Numbered from the stretch's first letter, positions 1 to 8,241 are shown. The stretch: DNA of 27,434 bases from DATLHO01 sp035539855 (GCA_035539855.1 DATLHO010000170.1:1-27434); one strand, 5' to 3'. Notes: generated by a model from the letters alone, not told the origin. Translations and numbers: made by a program.

Positions 1-1
1 A

Positions 2-1024
2 TCGATCCACACGCTCCTCGATCGCGTCTCCGAAATCGTCGACGGCCGACGCTCGATCGTCGTGACCGACGATCGTCTGGCCGCCGAGTACGGCGAGCTT
101 CTCAGCGACGCGCGCCACCGGCTCGGTCCGCTTTTCAGCGTGGATGCCGGAGAGCGCGCGAAGTCGTTCTCATCGGTCGAGGCGCTCGTGCGCGCCTTCG
201 CGGCGGCAGGGCTGACACGCGACGACGTCGTGATCGGATTCGGCGGCGGAGTGATCACCGACCTGGCCGGCTTCGCGGCGTCGGTCTACATGCGCGGCAT
301 CGATTGCATTTACGTCCCGACGACGCTGCTCGCCCAGGTCGACGCGGCGATCGGCGGCAAGACCGCAATCGACGCCGCGGGCGTGCGCAATCTCGTCGGC
401 ACTGTGCGCCAGCCCCGCCACGTGCTCGCGTGCTCCGCGCTGCTTCGATCGCTCCCGGCACGCGAGCTCATGTCGGGATTCGTCGAGTCGGTGAAGATGG
501 GCATCGCCAACAGCGCCGAGCTGGACGCGATCTGCCGGCGCGCCTCCGAAGCGATCCTCGAGGGAGAGATCCCCGACAACATCGACGAGGTCGTCGAACA
601 CAGCGCGCGAACGAAGCTCGCGGTGGTCGAGCGCGACGCGTATGACACGAGCGTGCGCCTGTCGCTGAACTTCGGCCACACGTTCGGGCACGCGCTCGAG
701 GCGGTCGAGCCCGATTGCCACGCGCACGGCGAGGCCGTCGCGTTCGGCATCGCGTGCGCGTCACTCACGGCGCTCGAGCTCGCCATTTGCGATGCCGAGC
801 GGCATGCGCAGATCCTCGCACGCGTGCTTCCCTTCGCATCGCCCGTCGGTCGCGATCACGACGTCGCGGCCATCGTCGCGGCGATGTTCACCGACAAGAA
901 GCGCACGGCGAGCGCGCTTCGACTCGTGCTTCCTGCCGGCGACGACGGAGTGACGATCCACGAGACATCCGATCGGCAGATGCTCGCGCGCGCCATTGCC
1001 GGGGCGCTCGAGCTGCTTCCCTAA
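2..1024 (+). CDS. aroB: 3-dehydroquinate synthase, 5' end outside the window
   Basis: Converts DAHP to 3-dehydroquinate, step two of the shikimate pathway, in the cytoplasm with NAD and a divalent metal. The frame is open from base 2, so the gene starts upstream of the window. A GTG at 62 is in frame, but the codons before it continue a plausible N-terminus. The 340 visible residues carry the NAD-binding GFGGGVITDLAGF stretch (about residues 79-91), VPTTLLAQVDAAIGGKT, GFVESVKMG with the metal-binding Glu, LNFGHTFGHALE and HGEAVAFG with the metal-binding His residues. The family is usually 350-370 residues, so roughly 15-30 are missing. The stop lies 14 bases before aroQ, which suggests co-transcription with aroQ and aroC. 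Identity is certain; only the start is unseen. Confidence 0.96.
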   Translation, partial: SIHTLLDRVSEIVDGRRSIVVTDDRLAAEYGELLSDARHRLGPLFSVDAGERAKSFSSVEALVRAFAAAGLTRDDVVIGFGGGVITDLAGFAASVYMRGIDCIYVPTTLLAQVDAAIGGKTAIDAAGVRNLVGTVRQPRHVLACSALLRSLPARELMSGFVESVKMGIANSAELDAICRRASEAILEGEIPDNIDEVVEHSARTKLAVVERDAYDTSVRLSLNFGHTFGHALEAVEPDCHAHGEAVAFGIACASLTALELAICDAERHAQILARVLPFASPVGRDHDVAAIVAAMFTDKKRTASALRLVLPAGDDGVTIHETSDRQMLARAIAGALELLP

Positions 1025-1038
1025 CCGACGCGACGACC

Positions 1039-1485
1039 ATGCGCATCACGATCATCAACGGACCGAACCTCAACCTGCTCGGCGTGCGCGAGCCCTACGT
1101 CTACGGCACCGACACGCTCGACGACATCGCGCGCAAGGTCGGTGAGGCCGTCTCGGGACTCGACGTCGAGCTCGAGTACTTCCAGTCCAATTCCGAGGGC
1201 GCGATCATCGACGAGCTCCACGCGGCGCGCTACCAGCGCGGCGCCGATGCGGTCGTCATCAACCCGGGCGCGTACACGCACTACTCGATCGCGATCCGCG
1301 ACGCCGTCGCCGCCATCGCGATCCCGGTCGTCGAGGTGCATCTGTCGAACACGCACGCGCGCGAGGAGTTCCGCAAGACCTCGGTGATCGCTCCGGTGTG
1401 CCGCGGACGCATCGAAGGACTCGGATGGATCGGCTATGTGCTTGCCGTGCGGGCGCTGGTCGACGGTCGTCCGGAGGCTGGCTGA
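1039..1485 (+). CDS. aroQ: 3-dehydroquinate dehydratase, type II
   Basis: Dehydrates 3-dehydroquinate to 3-dehydroshikimate, the reaction directly after AroB. The 148-residue product is typical for the dodecameric type II family. It opens with NGPNLNLLGVREP, which contains the Asn and Arg of the active-site region and precedes the catalytic Tyr (VYG). It continues with FQSNSEGAIIDEL, INPGAYTHYSIAIRDA and VEVHLSNTHAREEFR, which contains the catalytic His and binding residues. The ATG at 1039 is chosen because the family begins MRITIINGPN; the frame is open further upstream inside aroB, but that extension is basic and not family-like. No Shine-Dalgarno is seen. The TGA stop shares its last base with the aroC ATG, so the two are probably translationally coupled. 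Confidence 0.97.
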   Translation: MRITIINGPNLNLLGVREPYVYGTDTLDDIARKVGEAVSGLDVELEYFQSNSEGAIIDELHAARYQRGADAVVINPGAYTHYSIAIRDAVAAIAIPVVEVHLSNTHAREEFRKTSVIAPVCRGRIEGLGWIGYVLAVRALVDGRPEAG

Positions 1486-2549
1486 TGGCGAACACGTTCG
1501 GAACGCTCTTCCGGCTGACGACGTTCGGGGAATCGCACGGACCGGCGATCGGCGCGGTCGTCGACGGCTGTCCCGCGGGCGTGCCGTTCGACATGGAGAT
1601 GCTTCGGAGTGATCTATCGCGGCGCAGGCCAGGCCAGGCGAACACGACCGCGCGTGTCGAGTCCGACGAGCCCGAAGTGCTCAGCGGCGTCTTCGAAGGA
1701 CGAACCACCGGCGCGCCGATCGGCGTGCTCGTGCGCAACTCCAATCAGCGCTCGAAGGACTACGAGCCGCTGCGCGAGCTCTACCGCCCATCGCATGCCG
1801 ACTACACGTACGACGCGAAGTACGGGCACCGCGATCATCGCGGCGGCGGACGCGCATCGGCGCGCGAGACACTCGCCCGCGTCGTCGGCGGCGCGATTGC
1901 GCGCATGTACCTCGCGACGCAGACGAGCGTGCGGGTGACCGCGGCGGTGACGGCGCTTGGAGAGATCTCGACGGAGAGAACGATCGAGGCGATGGACAGC
2001 GAGCGTGTGTGGGCCTCGGACATCCGCGCCGACGACCCGGCGAGTGAGGCGAGGATGCGCGAGCACCTGGCGGCAATGAAGATGACGGGCGATTCGACGG
2101 GCGGCGTGGTGTCTGTGCGGGTCGATGGAATGCCCGCGGGGATCGGCGAGCCGATCTACGACAAGTTGAGCGCACGACTGGCGGGGGCGATGATGTCGAT
2201 CAACGGTTCGACCGGCTTCGAGATCGGTGCAGGCTTCGAAGCGGCCCGGCGCACCGGCTCGACGAACAACGATCCGTTCGTCGTCGAGGATGAAGTCGTG
2301 CGGACGCTGACGAACAACTCGGGAGGCATCCAGGGCGGAATCTCGAACGGCATGCCCGTCATCTTCCGCGTCGCGTTCAAGCCTCCGTCATCGATCGCGC
2401 AGTCGCAGCAGCACGCCACGCGCGAGAAGACCGTCGTCGATCATCTGATCGAGGGACGGCACGACCCGTCGATCGTCATCCGGGCGGTGCCGGTCGTCGA
2501 GGCAATGACGATGCTGGTGCTCGCCGATCTCTGGAGAATGAAAGGCTGA
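1485..2549 (+). CDS. aroC: Chorismate synthase
   Basis: Makes chorismate from 5-enolpyruvylshikimate-3-phosphate using reduced FMN, the final common step to aromatic amino acids. The 354-residue product matches the family length. It contains TFGESHGPAIGAVVDGCPAG at the N-terminus, RRRPGQ, GHRDHRGGGRASARET (FMN/phosphate-binding region), NSGGIQGGISNG and RHDPSIVIRAVPVVEAM near the C-terminus, all characteristic blocks. The ATG at 1485 overlaps the aroQ stop by one base. A good ribosome binding site, GGAGG at 1473-1477, lies seven bases upstream inside aroQ. The frame is open upstream but is aroQ-overlapping shadow. It is the last gene of the aroB-aroQ-aroC run; asd converges from the other strand 50 bases downstream. 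Confidence 0.97.
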   Translation: MANTFGTLFRLTTFGESHGPAIGAVVDGCPAGVPFDMEMLRSDLSRRRPGQANTTARVESDEPEVLSGVFEGRTTGAPIGVLVRNSNQRSKDYEPLRELYRPSHADYTYDAKYGHRDHRGGGRASARETLARVVGGAIARMYLATQTSVRVTAAVTALGEISTERTIEAMDSERVWASDIRADDPASEARMREHLAAMKMTGDSTGGVVSVRVDGMPAGIGEPIYDKLSARLAGAMMSINGSTGFEIGAGFEAARRTGSTNNDPFVVEDEVVRTLTNNSGGIQGGISNGMPVIFRVAFKPPSSIAQSQQHATREKTVVDHLIEGRHDPSIVIRAVPVVEAMTMLVLADLWRMKG

Positions 2550-2550
2550 C

Positions 2551-2576
2551 CGTCGCTCAGCGGGCGGTGAGCGACG
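2551..2576. terminator. Inverted repeat between convergent aroC and asd
   Basis: CGTCGCTCA at 2551-2559 is perfectly complementary to TGAGCGACG at 2568-2576, with an eight-base loop. It begins one base after the aroC stop and lies just beyond the asd stop, so it could end both transcripts. There is no T-run on either side, so intrinsic termination is only likely, not proven. Confidence 0.55.
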
Positions 2577-2585
2577 CTCCGGCGC

Positions 2586-2599
2586 GCAGCATGCGCTGC
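2586..2599. repeat. Second short inverted repeat at the aroC/asd junction
   Basis: GCAGC at 2586-2590 and GCTGC at 2595-2599 flank ATGC and can form a small hairpin immediately next to the asd stop codon. It may add to the larger hairpin just before it, or be chance in GC-rich DNA. Confidence 0.3.
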
Positions 2600-3589
2600 T
2601 CAGCGCGCGGCGATCAGCGCCTCGGCGATCTGCACGGCGTTGGTCGCCGCCCCCTTGCGGACGTTGTCCGCCACCACCCACATGTTCAGTGTGTTTGCCT
2701 GCGACGCGTCCTTGCGGATTCTGCCGACGAAGACCTCGTCGCGACCGCCCGCGTCGAGAACAGTAGGGTAGAGGTCGCCCGCGGGATCGTCCATCACGAC
2801 GACACCGGGCGTACGCTCGAGGATCCTGCGCGCGCGGGCCGGCGTCGCGGCGCGCTCGAACTCGGCGTTGACCGATTCGCCGTGGGCCACCTCGGTCGGG
2901 ATCCGCACACACGTCATCGTCGCCGCCAGCTTCGGCATTTCGAGAATCTTGCGCGTCTCGTTGATCATCTTCAGCTCCTCCTCGGTGTAGTCGTCGCCGT
3001 CACCGAAGGAGTGGAAGATCGTGTTGAACGCCGCCGGCCGCGGGAACTTCGGATGCTCGACCTGCCTGCCACGGACCTCCGCGCGGAGCTGATCGAGTCC
3101 GGCCTGTCCGGCGCCGGAGATCGCCTGATATGTCGACACCACGAGTCGCCGAAGACCGAACGCGTCGTGCAGCGGCTTGAGCGCGACGACGAGCTGGATC
3201 GTCGAGCAGTTCGGGTTGGCGATGATGCCCTTGTGCTTCGCGAGGGTGTGAGGATTGACCTCCGGCACGACCAGCGGAACGCTCCGGTCCATACGCCACG
3301 CGCTCGAGTTGTCGATCGCAACCGCGCCGGCAGCCGCGGCGATCGGACAGTACTCGCGGCTGACCGAGCCGCCGGCGCTGAAGAGCGCGAAGTCGATCCC
3401 GTCGAACGACGACGGCGTCAGCTCCTCGACCGTGATCGATCGCCCGCGGAACTTCACGCGCGAGCCCGCGGAGCGCGCCGATGCGAGCAGCCGCAGACTC
3501 CCCACCGGCACATTCCTCTCCTCGAGAACCCTGACCATGGTGCGCCCCACGAGACCCGTGGCGCCGACGACCGCAAATGCGAAGGACAT
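2600..3589 (-). CDS. asd: Aspartate-semialdehyde dehydrogenase
   Basis: Reduces aspartyl phosphate with NADPH to aspartate semialdehyde, the branch point to lysine, diaminopimelate, threonine and methionine. The 329-residue product has the Rossmann motif VGATGLVGRTMVRVLEER at the N-terminus, the catalytic cysteine in NPNCST (Cys128), TYQAISGAGQAGLDQL, and IPTEVAHGESV with the acid/base His236. Length is normal for the bacterial family. The ATG at 3589 sits directly before the Rossmann fold, with no Shine-Dalgarno. It lies 60 bases downstream of the lipoprotein gene on the same strand and could be read from the same transcript, though their functions are unrelated. Confidence 0.96.
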   Translation of the reverse strand: MSFAFAVVGATGLVGRTMVRVLEERNVPVGSLRLLASARSAGSRVKFRGRSITVEELTPSSFDGIDFALFSAGGSVSREYCPIAAAAGAVAIDNSSAWRMDRSVPLVVPEVNPHTLAKHKGIIANPNCSTIQLVVALKPLHDAFGLRRLVVSTYQAISGAGQAGLDQLRAEVRGRQVEHPKFPRPAAFNTIFHSFGDGDDYTEEELKMINETRKILEMPKLAATMTCVRIPTEVAHGESVNAEFERAATPARARRILERTPGVVVMDDPAGDLYPTVLDAGGRDEVFVGRIRKDASQANTLNMWVVADNVRKGAATNAVQIAEALIAAR

Positions 3590-3649
3590 TGAACAGCGAT
3601 GAACGATTGAATGATCGTGAGCAACCGGACCGCGGATACGTGAAGTCAG

Positions 3650-5143
3650 CTACCGCGCGAAGCCGTCAGCGACCGGACGAATGATCCACCCCGGCCCGGT
3701 TCCGAGCGGCGCGAGGAACACGGTGTAGGCCGTACCGCCGCGCAGCGTAGCGGACGCCGTCGCGACAACCGTCCCCGACTCGTCGACTACCTCGAGCGTG
3801 ACGGGTCCGGCGGCGGCGTCGAATGCCATCTCCTTCGTCGGAGCCGTGCCGTAGGACTGCAGTCCGCTCTCGGCCGCCGCGACCCGCAGTCGAAGCCGGG
3901 ACTCGGTGAGCGATCCGAACCCTCCGTGGAAGAAGCGCAGTCGTGCCATCGAGCCGCTCGGAGCGATCACGTCGTCGTTGAGCTCGGCGGTGCGAACCTG
4001 GAAATTGGTGTCGCGTCCGAACACGACTACGGTGTACCGCTGATTGATGGCCGTGGTGAGCGTGTCCTCACGACTGATCGGAACCTGGTCTTCGTTGTCG
4101 ACTCGTGGCCTGGAAACGCGCTCGACGCGATAGCGCCAGACGGGCTTCGTTGCCGACTGGAGGAAGTACCCCATCGGCCTTACCTCTGGATAAATCAGCG
4201 ACGGAACGCGCTTGACCGAATCCTGGCCCGGATAGAAGCGACGGAACCCGTCGTTCTGGCCGGGGAATTTCTTTTCGAAATCGGCGTCGTAGAAACTGAG
4301 ATCGAGCGTGGAGTCCTTTGGAAGCTGAACAAGATTGATCAGCCGGATGCCGACGAGACTCAGCCTAAACGGAAGGTTGCCGTAGAGGCCGGTTACCGGA
4401 TCGCGCGTGCTCTCGACGAACGCCGCAAACGACAGCATCGGATCGGAGCCGCTCGGAAGCACGTACCCGGAAATGACGAGCGTCAACGTCGTCTTGCCGA
4501 GAAGCAGCATGAGGCCGTCCGGAAAGCTCATGAGCGTGTCCTGCGTGCCGCTGCGGGTCACGGTCAGCCCCGGTCGTTCCATATCCACGGCGCCACGCGT
4601 CGAATACGCGCTGGCCGATCCGTAGGCAACGCCGACCGCAACGGGGTCGTCCGGCGACGTCGTCATGCGGAGGTCGAGCGGCGGCGCATCGGGCGCGAGG
4701 TTGACGACGCGAATTCTGAAGTTGTCGACCGCGGCCGGTGGCTCGACGGTGTCACGCGTGACGAGGATGCGGTAGTCGCCGTCGCGGCCGTGCAGGTAGG
4801 CGGTGTAGAAGGCGCCCTCGACCATCGCGAGGGAGCCGGTGCTCAGCATCCGACCTCCGCCCAGAAACCCGATCGAGTGCCACGCGGTGTCAGCGGGGTA
4901 GTACTTGGCCTCGTTGATGCCCGAACGAAAGTCGAGATACGGCAGCGGCCCCAGGAACGGCTTGCCGTCGATCACCGCGCCCGCCACCGGCGCGTCGGCC
5001 GCGGCATGGACGATCCTCAGATACGCGGGGTGTTTGATCGTCGTGTCGACGTGAAACGTCGGCACGAACGGATCCTCGGGCGTGCACGCGCCGAGCGCCG
5101 CGGCGAGCGCGACGGCGACCAGGAGGAAGAGGCTTCGGACCAT
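3650..5143 (-). CDS. DUF4397-like lipoprotein
   Basis: Predicted lipoprotein of 497 residues with unknown role. The signal peptide ends in the lipobox LGAC, so Cys20 would be lipidated and the protein anchored in a membrane of the envelope. After it, LRIVHAAADAPVAGAVIDG (about 42-60) and FRIRVVNLAPDAPPLDLRM (about 142-160) resemble the start of DUF4397 repeats, which typically read RVVHASPDAPAVDVYVDG. A third, weaker copy, ARLRFFHGGFGS, begins near residue 400. The protein is therefore probably three or more beta-sandwich modules. No catalytic motif is seen. The gene is preceded by the yidC terminator, so it likely has its own promoter. The family call is moderately firm; no function can be assigned. 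Confidence 0.75.
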   Translation of the reverse strand: MVRSLFLLVAVALAAALGACTPEDPFVPTFHVDTTIKHPAYLRIVHAAADAPVAGAVIDGKPFLGPLPYLDFRSGINEAKYYPADTAWHSIGFLGGGRMLSTGSLAMVEGAFYTAYLHGRDGDYRILVTRDTVEPPAAVDNFRIRVVNLAPDAPPLDLRMTTSPDDPVAVGVAYGSASAYSTRGAVDMERPGLTVTRSGTQDTLMSFPDGLMLLLGKTTLTLVISGYVLPSGSDPMLSFAAFVESTRDPVTGLYGNLPFRLSLVGIRLINLVQLPKDSTLDLSFYDADFEKKFPGQNDGFRRFYPGQDSVKRVPSLIYPEVRPMGYFLQSATKPVWRYRVERVSRPRVDNEDQVPISREDTLTTAINQRYTVVVFGRDTNFQVRTAELNDDVIAPSGSMARLRFFHGGFGSLTESRLRLRVAAAESGLQSYGTAPTKEMAFDAAAGPVTLEVVDESGTVVATASATLRGGTAYTVFLAPLGTGPGWIIRPVADGFAR

Positions 5144-5219
5144 GTTGATGCTACCGTTCGTTGGGTTCGGTGCGCGAACTCACGTCGGAGAATACGCAAC
5201 GCGCGGCAGATGCGAAAGG

Positions 5220-5254
5220 ACGAGGGCGGAGGCGACCTGCGCCTCCGCCCTCGT
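5220..5254 (-). terminator. Terminator after yidC
   Basis: A perfect 15-base inverted repeat (ACGAGGGCGGAGGCG at 5220-5234 with its complement at 5240-5254) has a five-base loop. It lies 35 bases beyond the yidC stop. On the minus strand the stem is followed by CCTTTCGC, a weak T tract. It probably ends the rpmH-rnpA-yidD-yidC transcript. Confidence 0.8.
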
Positions 5255-5289
5255 TGCTCATGCGTGTCGAGCGATCGGTCGTCGAGCGA

Positions 5290-7245
5290 TCACTTCAGTC
5301 GCTTGTTGTCGCGGCCGCCGCCGTTGCGGCTCGGCGCGGTGCTCGACGGCGACGACTTGGAGCCGCCGCCCGTCTTCTGCTGCATCTCGGCGATCTTCTG
5401 CGCCTCCTCGAGCTTCGAGCTCAGCCATCCCTTCTTCTTCGTCGACGCCTCGCGCTTGAGGTCCTCGAGCGTGATCGTGCTCTTGGCGTACTTCGTCATG
5501 TACACCTGCTGTCCGATCGACAGGAGGTTGAACGTGAGGTAGTAGAGGTTCAATCCCGACGGCAGATGGTTGAACATCAGCGTCAGCATGACGGGCATGA
5601 TGTAGATCATCGCCTTCTGCTTCGGGTCGGTGATCATCATCTTCTGCTGAATGAACAGCGTGATGCCCATCAGCAGCGCGAGTCCGCTGATGAAGTTGCC
5701 GAGCAGCGGGAGCGAAAAGGGAAGATGGATGACCGCGTCGGGGATCGACAGGTCATGGATCCAGAGCATGAAGCTCTCCTGGCGGATGTCGATCGCCGAG
5801 CTCAGCGTCGCCCACAGCGCGTAGAGGATCGGAAGCTGAAGCACCAGCGGCAGACAGCCGCCGACGGGATTGATCCCGTACTCGCGGTAGACCTTCATCG
5901 TCTCCATCTGCTGCTGCTGCGGGTCGTCCTTCAGACGCTCGCGGATCTCGGCGATCTTCGGCTGCAGCAACTGCATCTTGCGCGAGGACTTGATCTGCGG
6001 CACCGACAGCGGCCACAGCAGCAGGCGGATCACGATCGAGAACACGATGATGACCACGCCGAAGTTCGAGATGAAGCTGTGCAGGAACTGGAAGAAGGGG
6101 AGCATGAAGTACTCCCCAATCGGCCGCACGATCAGGTCGAAGCCCATGTCGATCATCCCGCTGAGTCCCAGGTCGCCGACGACGTCGTGCTCCAGCGGAC
6201 CGACGAAGAGCGTGAACTGCTGCGTCGACGAGGCGTCGCGTACCGGGACCTGCATCGCGATGTCGTAGGACTCGACGAAGCCGCCCGAGTCGGCCGATGC
6301 GTTGGTGCCATCGATGACGACCGACGCGTTGGCGATCGCGGTCTTCGGCAGCAGCGCCGCGCCGAAGTACTTGCTCGTCAGGCCGACCCAAGTGATCGTG
6401 CCACGCGTCGTGTCGTGGACGGGCTCGCCGAGCGAGCTGGCGTCGATGGTCTTGAGATCCTCGGTGCTGTTGACGAAGGCGCGGGACTTCGACGACTCGT
6501 CGACGGAGTTGTGCTCCTGGTACTTCAGTCCCTGCTCCCACAGGATGCGGTACGAGCCGCCGCCGATCTCCGAGGCCATGTCGCGCATCGCGACGCCGAA
6601 GTCGATGCCGTAGGAGTTGCCGCGGAAGACGAAGCGCTTCTCGATGACGCCGCCGGCGGAGGCGTCCGTCGACGCCGTGCCCGGCGCGGTCGTGTCGGCG
6701 GCCGTTCCGCCGGTCGTATCCGCGGTCGAATCGCTCGCGGCAGCGGCGCCGGCGAGTGCCAGGCGCGCGACGACGACGACCGAGTCGTTCTCGCCGAGCG
6801 TGAGATCCGTTGGAGCGTCGATCGTGTAGTTGAGCTCGCGGGTCGAGACGATCGCGCCGTCACGACCGGCGTACTCGATCCCGAGGACGCCGGGGAAGCC
6901 GGTCGAGTCGGAGATGAGCTGCACCGGCGCGCCGTACCACGTGTTGTACGTGCGCAGCTCGAAGCGGGCGAGCGTGCCACCGCGCGAGTTGATCGTCGCG
7001 CGATACAGCGGCGTCTCGATCGTGACGTAGCGATTGTCGCCGGCGGCCAGCGCGCGATACTTCGCCGGCAGCTCGCGCGTCGGCGCGGCGGGCGTCGGCG
7101 CGCTCGTCGTCGGTCCGGGCGTCGCGGCGGCCGCTGTCGTGTCGGGAGTCGTCGCGACCGGCGCCGGAGTCGGCGAGAAGAAGTACGACCACGCGAAGAA
7201 CACGAGCGCGATGAGAACGAAGGCGAGGACTGTTCGTTTGTCCAT
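5290..7245 (-). CDS. yidC: Membrane protein insertase YidC
   Basis: Inserts and folds inner-membrane proteins, alone or with SecYEG. The 651-residue product has an N-terminal transmembrane anchor (about 6-24), then a Pro/Thr/Ala-rich linker (about 25-58). The large periplasmic P1 beta-domain of Gram-negative YidC follows (about 60-350), then the conserved five-helix core (about 375-590) and a Lys-rich cytoplasmic tail. The core holds the groove arginine in FSIVIRLLLWPLSVPQIKSS (Arg407) and the GGCLPLVLQLPILYALW helix. An Ala/Thr/Asp-rich stretch at about 160-198 interrupts P1 and looks like a disordered insertion. The presence of P1 argues for a diderm. The ATG is four bases after the yidD stop, so the genes are co-transcribed. 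Confidence 0.97.
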   Translation of the reverse strand: MDKRTVLAFVLIALVFFAWSYFFSPTPAPVATTPDTTAAAATPGPTTSAPTPAAPTRELPAKYRALAAGDNRYVTIETPLYRATINSRGGTLARFELRTYNTWYGAPVQLISDSTGFPGVLGIEYAGRDGAIVSTRELNYTIDAPTDLTLGENDSVVVVARLALAGAAAASDSTADTTGGTAADTTAPGTASTDASAGGVIEKRFVFRGNSYGIDFGVAMRDMASEIGGGSYRILWEQGLKYQEHNSVDESSKSRAFVNSTEDLKTIDASSLGEPVHDTTRGTITWVGLTSKYFGAALLPKTAIANASVVIDGTNASADSGGFVESYDIAMQVPVRDASSTQQFTLFVGPLEHDVVGDLGLSGMIDMGFDLIVRPIGEYFMLPFFQFLHSFISNFGVVIIVFSIVIRLLLWPLSVPQIKSSRKMQLLQPKIAEIRERLKDDPQQQQMETMKVYREYGINPVGGCLPLVLQLPILYALWATLSSAIDIRQESFMLWIHDLSIPDAVIHLPFSLPLLGNFISGLALLMGITLFIQQKMMITDPKQKAMIYIMPVMLTLMFNHLPSGLNLYYLTFNLLSIGQQVYMTKYAKSTITLEDLKREASTKKKGWLSSKLEEAQKIAEMQQKTGGGSKSSPSSTAPSRNGGGRDNKRLK

Positions 7246-7249
7246 GAGA

Positions 7250-7507
7250 TTACGGCACGGGATCGAACCCGCCGGGATGGAACGGATGACACTTCAACAG
7301 ACGGACGACGCCGAGCGCGATCCCTTTGATCACGCCATGGCGCTCGATCGCCTGCCGCGTGTACTCCGAGCATGTCGGGTGAAACCGGCAGCTGGGAGGG
7401 AGGAGCGGTGAGAGGAAGCGCTGGTAGGCGCGGATGGCCGCCACGAACGGAAGCCGTACGACGTACAGCGGTCCGCGTTTCGGCGGCTGCTCAGTTTGAT
7501 CGCTCAT
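7250..7507 (-). CDS. yidD: Membrane protein insertion efficiency factor YidD
   Basis: Small membrane-associated protein that assists YidC-dependent insertion. The 85-residue product shows the family core PPSCRFHPTCSEYTRQAI followed by HGVIKGIALGVVRLLKCHPF and the typical end HPGGFDPVP, including the three conserved cysteines. Its ATG lies inside the end of rnpA (17-base overlap) and its TAA is four bases before yidC. This rnpA-yidD-yidC order is widely conserved and suggests translational coupling through the block. Confidence 0.96.
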   Translation of the reverse strand: MSDQTEQPPKRGPLYVVRLPFVAAIRAYQRFLSPLLPPSCRFHPTCSEYTRQAIERHGVIKGIALGVVRLLKCHPFHPGGFDPVP

Positions 7508-7943
7508 CCTGTCGCGGACGCAAACGGTGGACGATCTTCCGGAGCGCCGACGCGAGGTCGACGCGGAGCTTCTCGAGCCGCTCGCGCGGCGCCTCCTCGC
7601 GCGTGCCGCTCCAGAGAACGACGAGATGCACTTCGATGTCCTCCGGCAGTCGCGCCTCGAACGCCGCGCGCTCGTGGCGATAGGCCTCGCGCAGCAGCCG
7701 CTTCAAGCGGTTGCGTCGCACGGCGTTGCCGCTGCCTCGACGAAGGACGAACCCGGCGACGAGCCGGCGATGCTCGGCCGGCATGACCCGGTACTTGACG
7801 ATGAGTCTGCCGGAGCGCGTGCCGCTGCCATCCTTGAAGACGGCGTCGAAGGCGCCGCGCCCGCGCAGGATCGCGCTCCGGGGAAGCGTCGCGTCGCCAG
7901 CGACGCCCTCGGCTTCATCGTGTCGCGTTCGTTGCTCCTGCAT
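7491..7943 (-). CDS. rnpA: Ribonuclease P protein component
   Basis: Protein subunit of RNase P, which binds the catalytic RNA and pre-tRNA leaders during 5' maturation. Read from the ATG at 7943 the product is 150 residues. It carries the RNase P RNA-binding helix GNAVRRNRLKRLLREAYR and an N-terminal LPRSAILRGRGAFDAVFKDG that matches the usual start of the fold. A GGAGG lies about 11 bases before this ATG. A TTG at 7961 is an alternative start but would overlap that GGAGG. The first 20 or so residues before LPRSAIL are polar and poorly conserved in the family. The gene sits in the rpmH-rnpA-yidD-yidC block and its 3' end overlaps yidD. Confidence 0.95.
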   Translation of the reverse strand: MQEQRTRHDEAEGVAGDATLPRSAILRGRGAFDAVFKDGSGTRSGRLIVKYRVMPAEHRRLVAGFVLRRGSGNAVRRNRLKRLLREAYRHERAAFEARLPEDIEVHLVVLWSGTREEAPRERLEKLRVDLASALRKIVHRLRPRQDERSN

Positions 7944-7969
7944 TCGGATCGTCGCCTCCAAAAGCGTCG

Positions 7970-8036
7970 CGCCCGCGGCCGGGCGACACAGTGATCGTCA
8001 TCCCGACAGTCATCGTGTGTCCTCCGGCCGCGGGCG
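7970..8036 (-). terminator. Long hairpin between rpmH and rnpA (attenuator candidate)
   Basis: CGCCCGCGGCCGG at 7970-7982 is perfectly complementary to 8024-8036. After a two-base internal mismatch the stem continues with GACACA at 7985-7990 and TGTGTC at 8016-8021. On the minus strand it follows rpmH by about 46 bases, and a TTTT run lies a few bases beyond the stem, just before the rnpA leader. It could terminate part of the transcription, so that L34 is made in excess over RnpA, or it could be a processing site. The structure is visible; the role is inferred. Confidence 0.65.
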
Positions 8037-8082
8037 TGAGCGTGCGGCGCGCGAGCGGGCTCGACATCGCGAGCAGGCTCGA

Positions 8083-8241
8083 CTAACGGCTGTGGCGCGG
8101 CTCGTCGCTGACGGTGAGGCGATGGCGCCCCTTGGCACGGCGACGTGCGAGAACCTTGCGGCCGTTCTTGGTGGCCATGCGCGCGCGGAAGCCGTGCTTG
8201 TTACGGCGCTTGCGGCGGCTGGGCTGGAATGTGCGCTTCAT
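8083..8241 (-). CDS. rpmH: 50S ribosomal protein L34
   Basis: Small basic protein of the large ribosomal subunit. The 52-residue product begins MKRTFQPSRRKRRNKHGFRA and continues RMATKNGRKVLARRRAKGR, the invariant L34 pattern. It has a slightly long C-terminal tail (SDEPRHSR) compared with the usual 44-46 residues. The ATG is at 8241 and the TAG at 8083-8085. There is no Shine-Dalgarno. It is the first gene of the minus-strand block divergent from dnaA and has a good -7 box about 54 bases upstream of its start. Confidence 0.97.
   Translation of the reverse strand: MKRTFQPSRRKRRNKHGFRARMATKNGRKVLARRRAKGRHRLTVSDEPRHSR

Noticed and set aside
715..1038. Upstream extension of the aroQ frame inside aroB
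   Set aside because: The added residues are Arg-rich shadow of aroB, and the family begins at the ATG at 1039.
3926..5542. Open frame of 538 codons on the plus strand opposite the lipoprotein and the end of yidC
   Set aside because: It spans the terminator at 5220-5254 and two minus-strand genes, with no protein features of its own.
5161..7329. Open frame of 722 codons on the plus strand opposite yidC
   Set aside because: It runs antisense to a certain yidC and its product is Arg/Asp/His-rich with no domain, typical of the mirror frame in GC-rich DNA.
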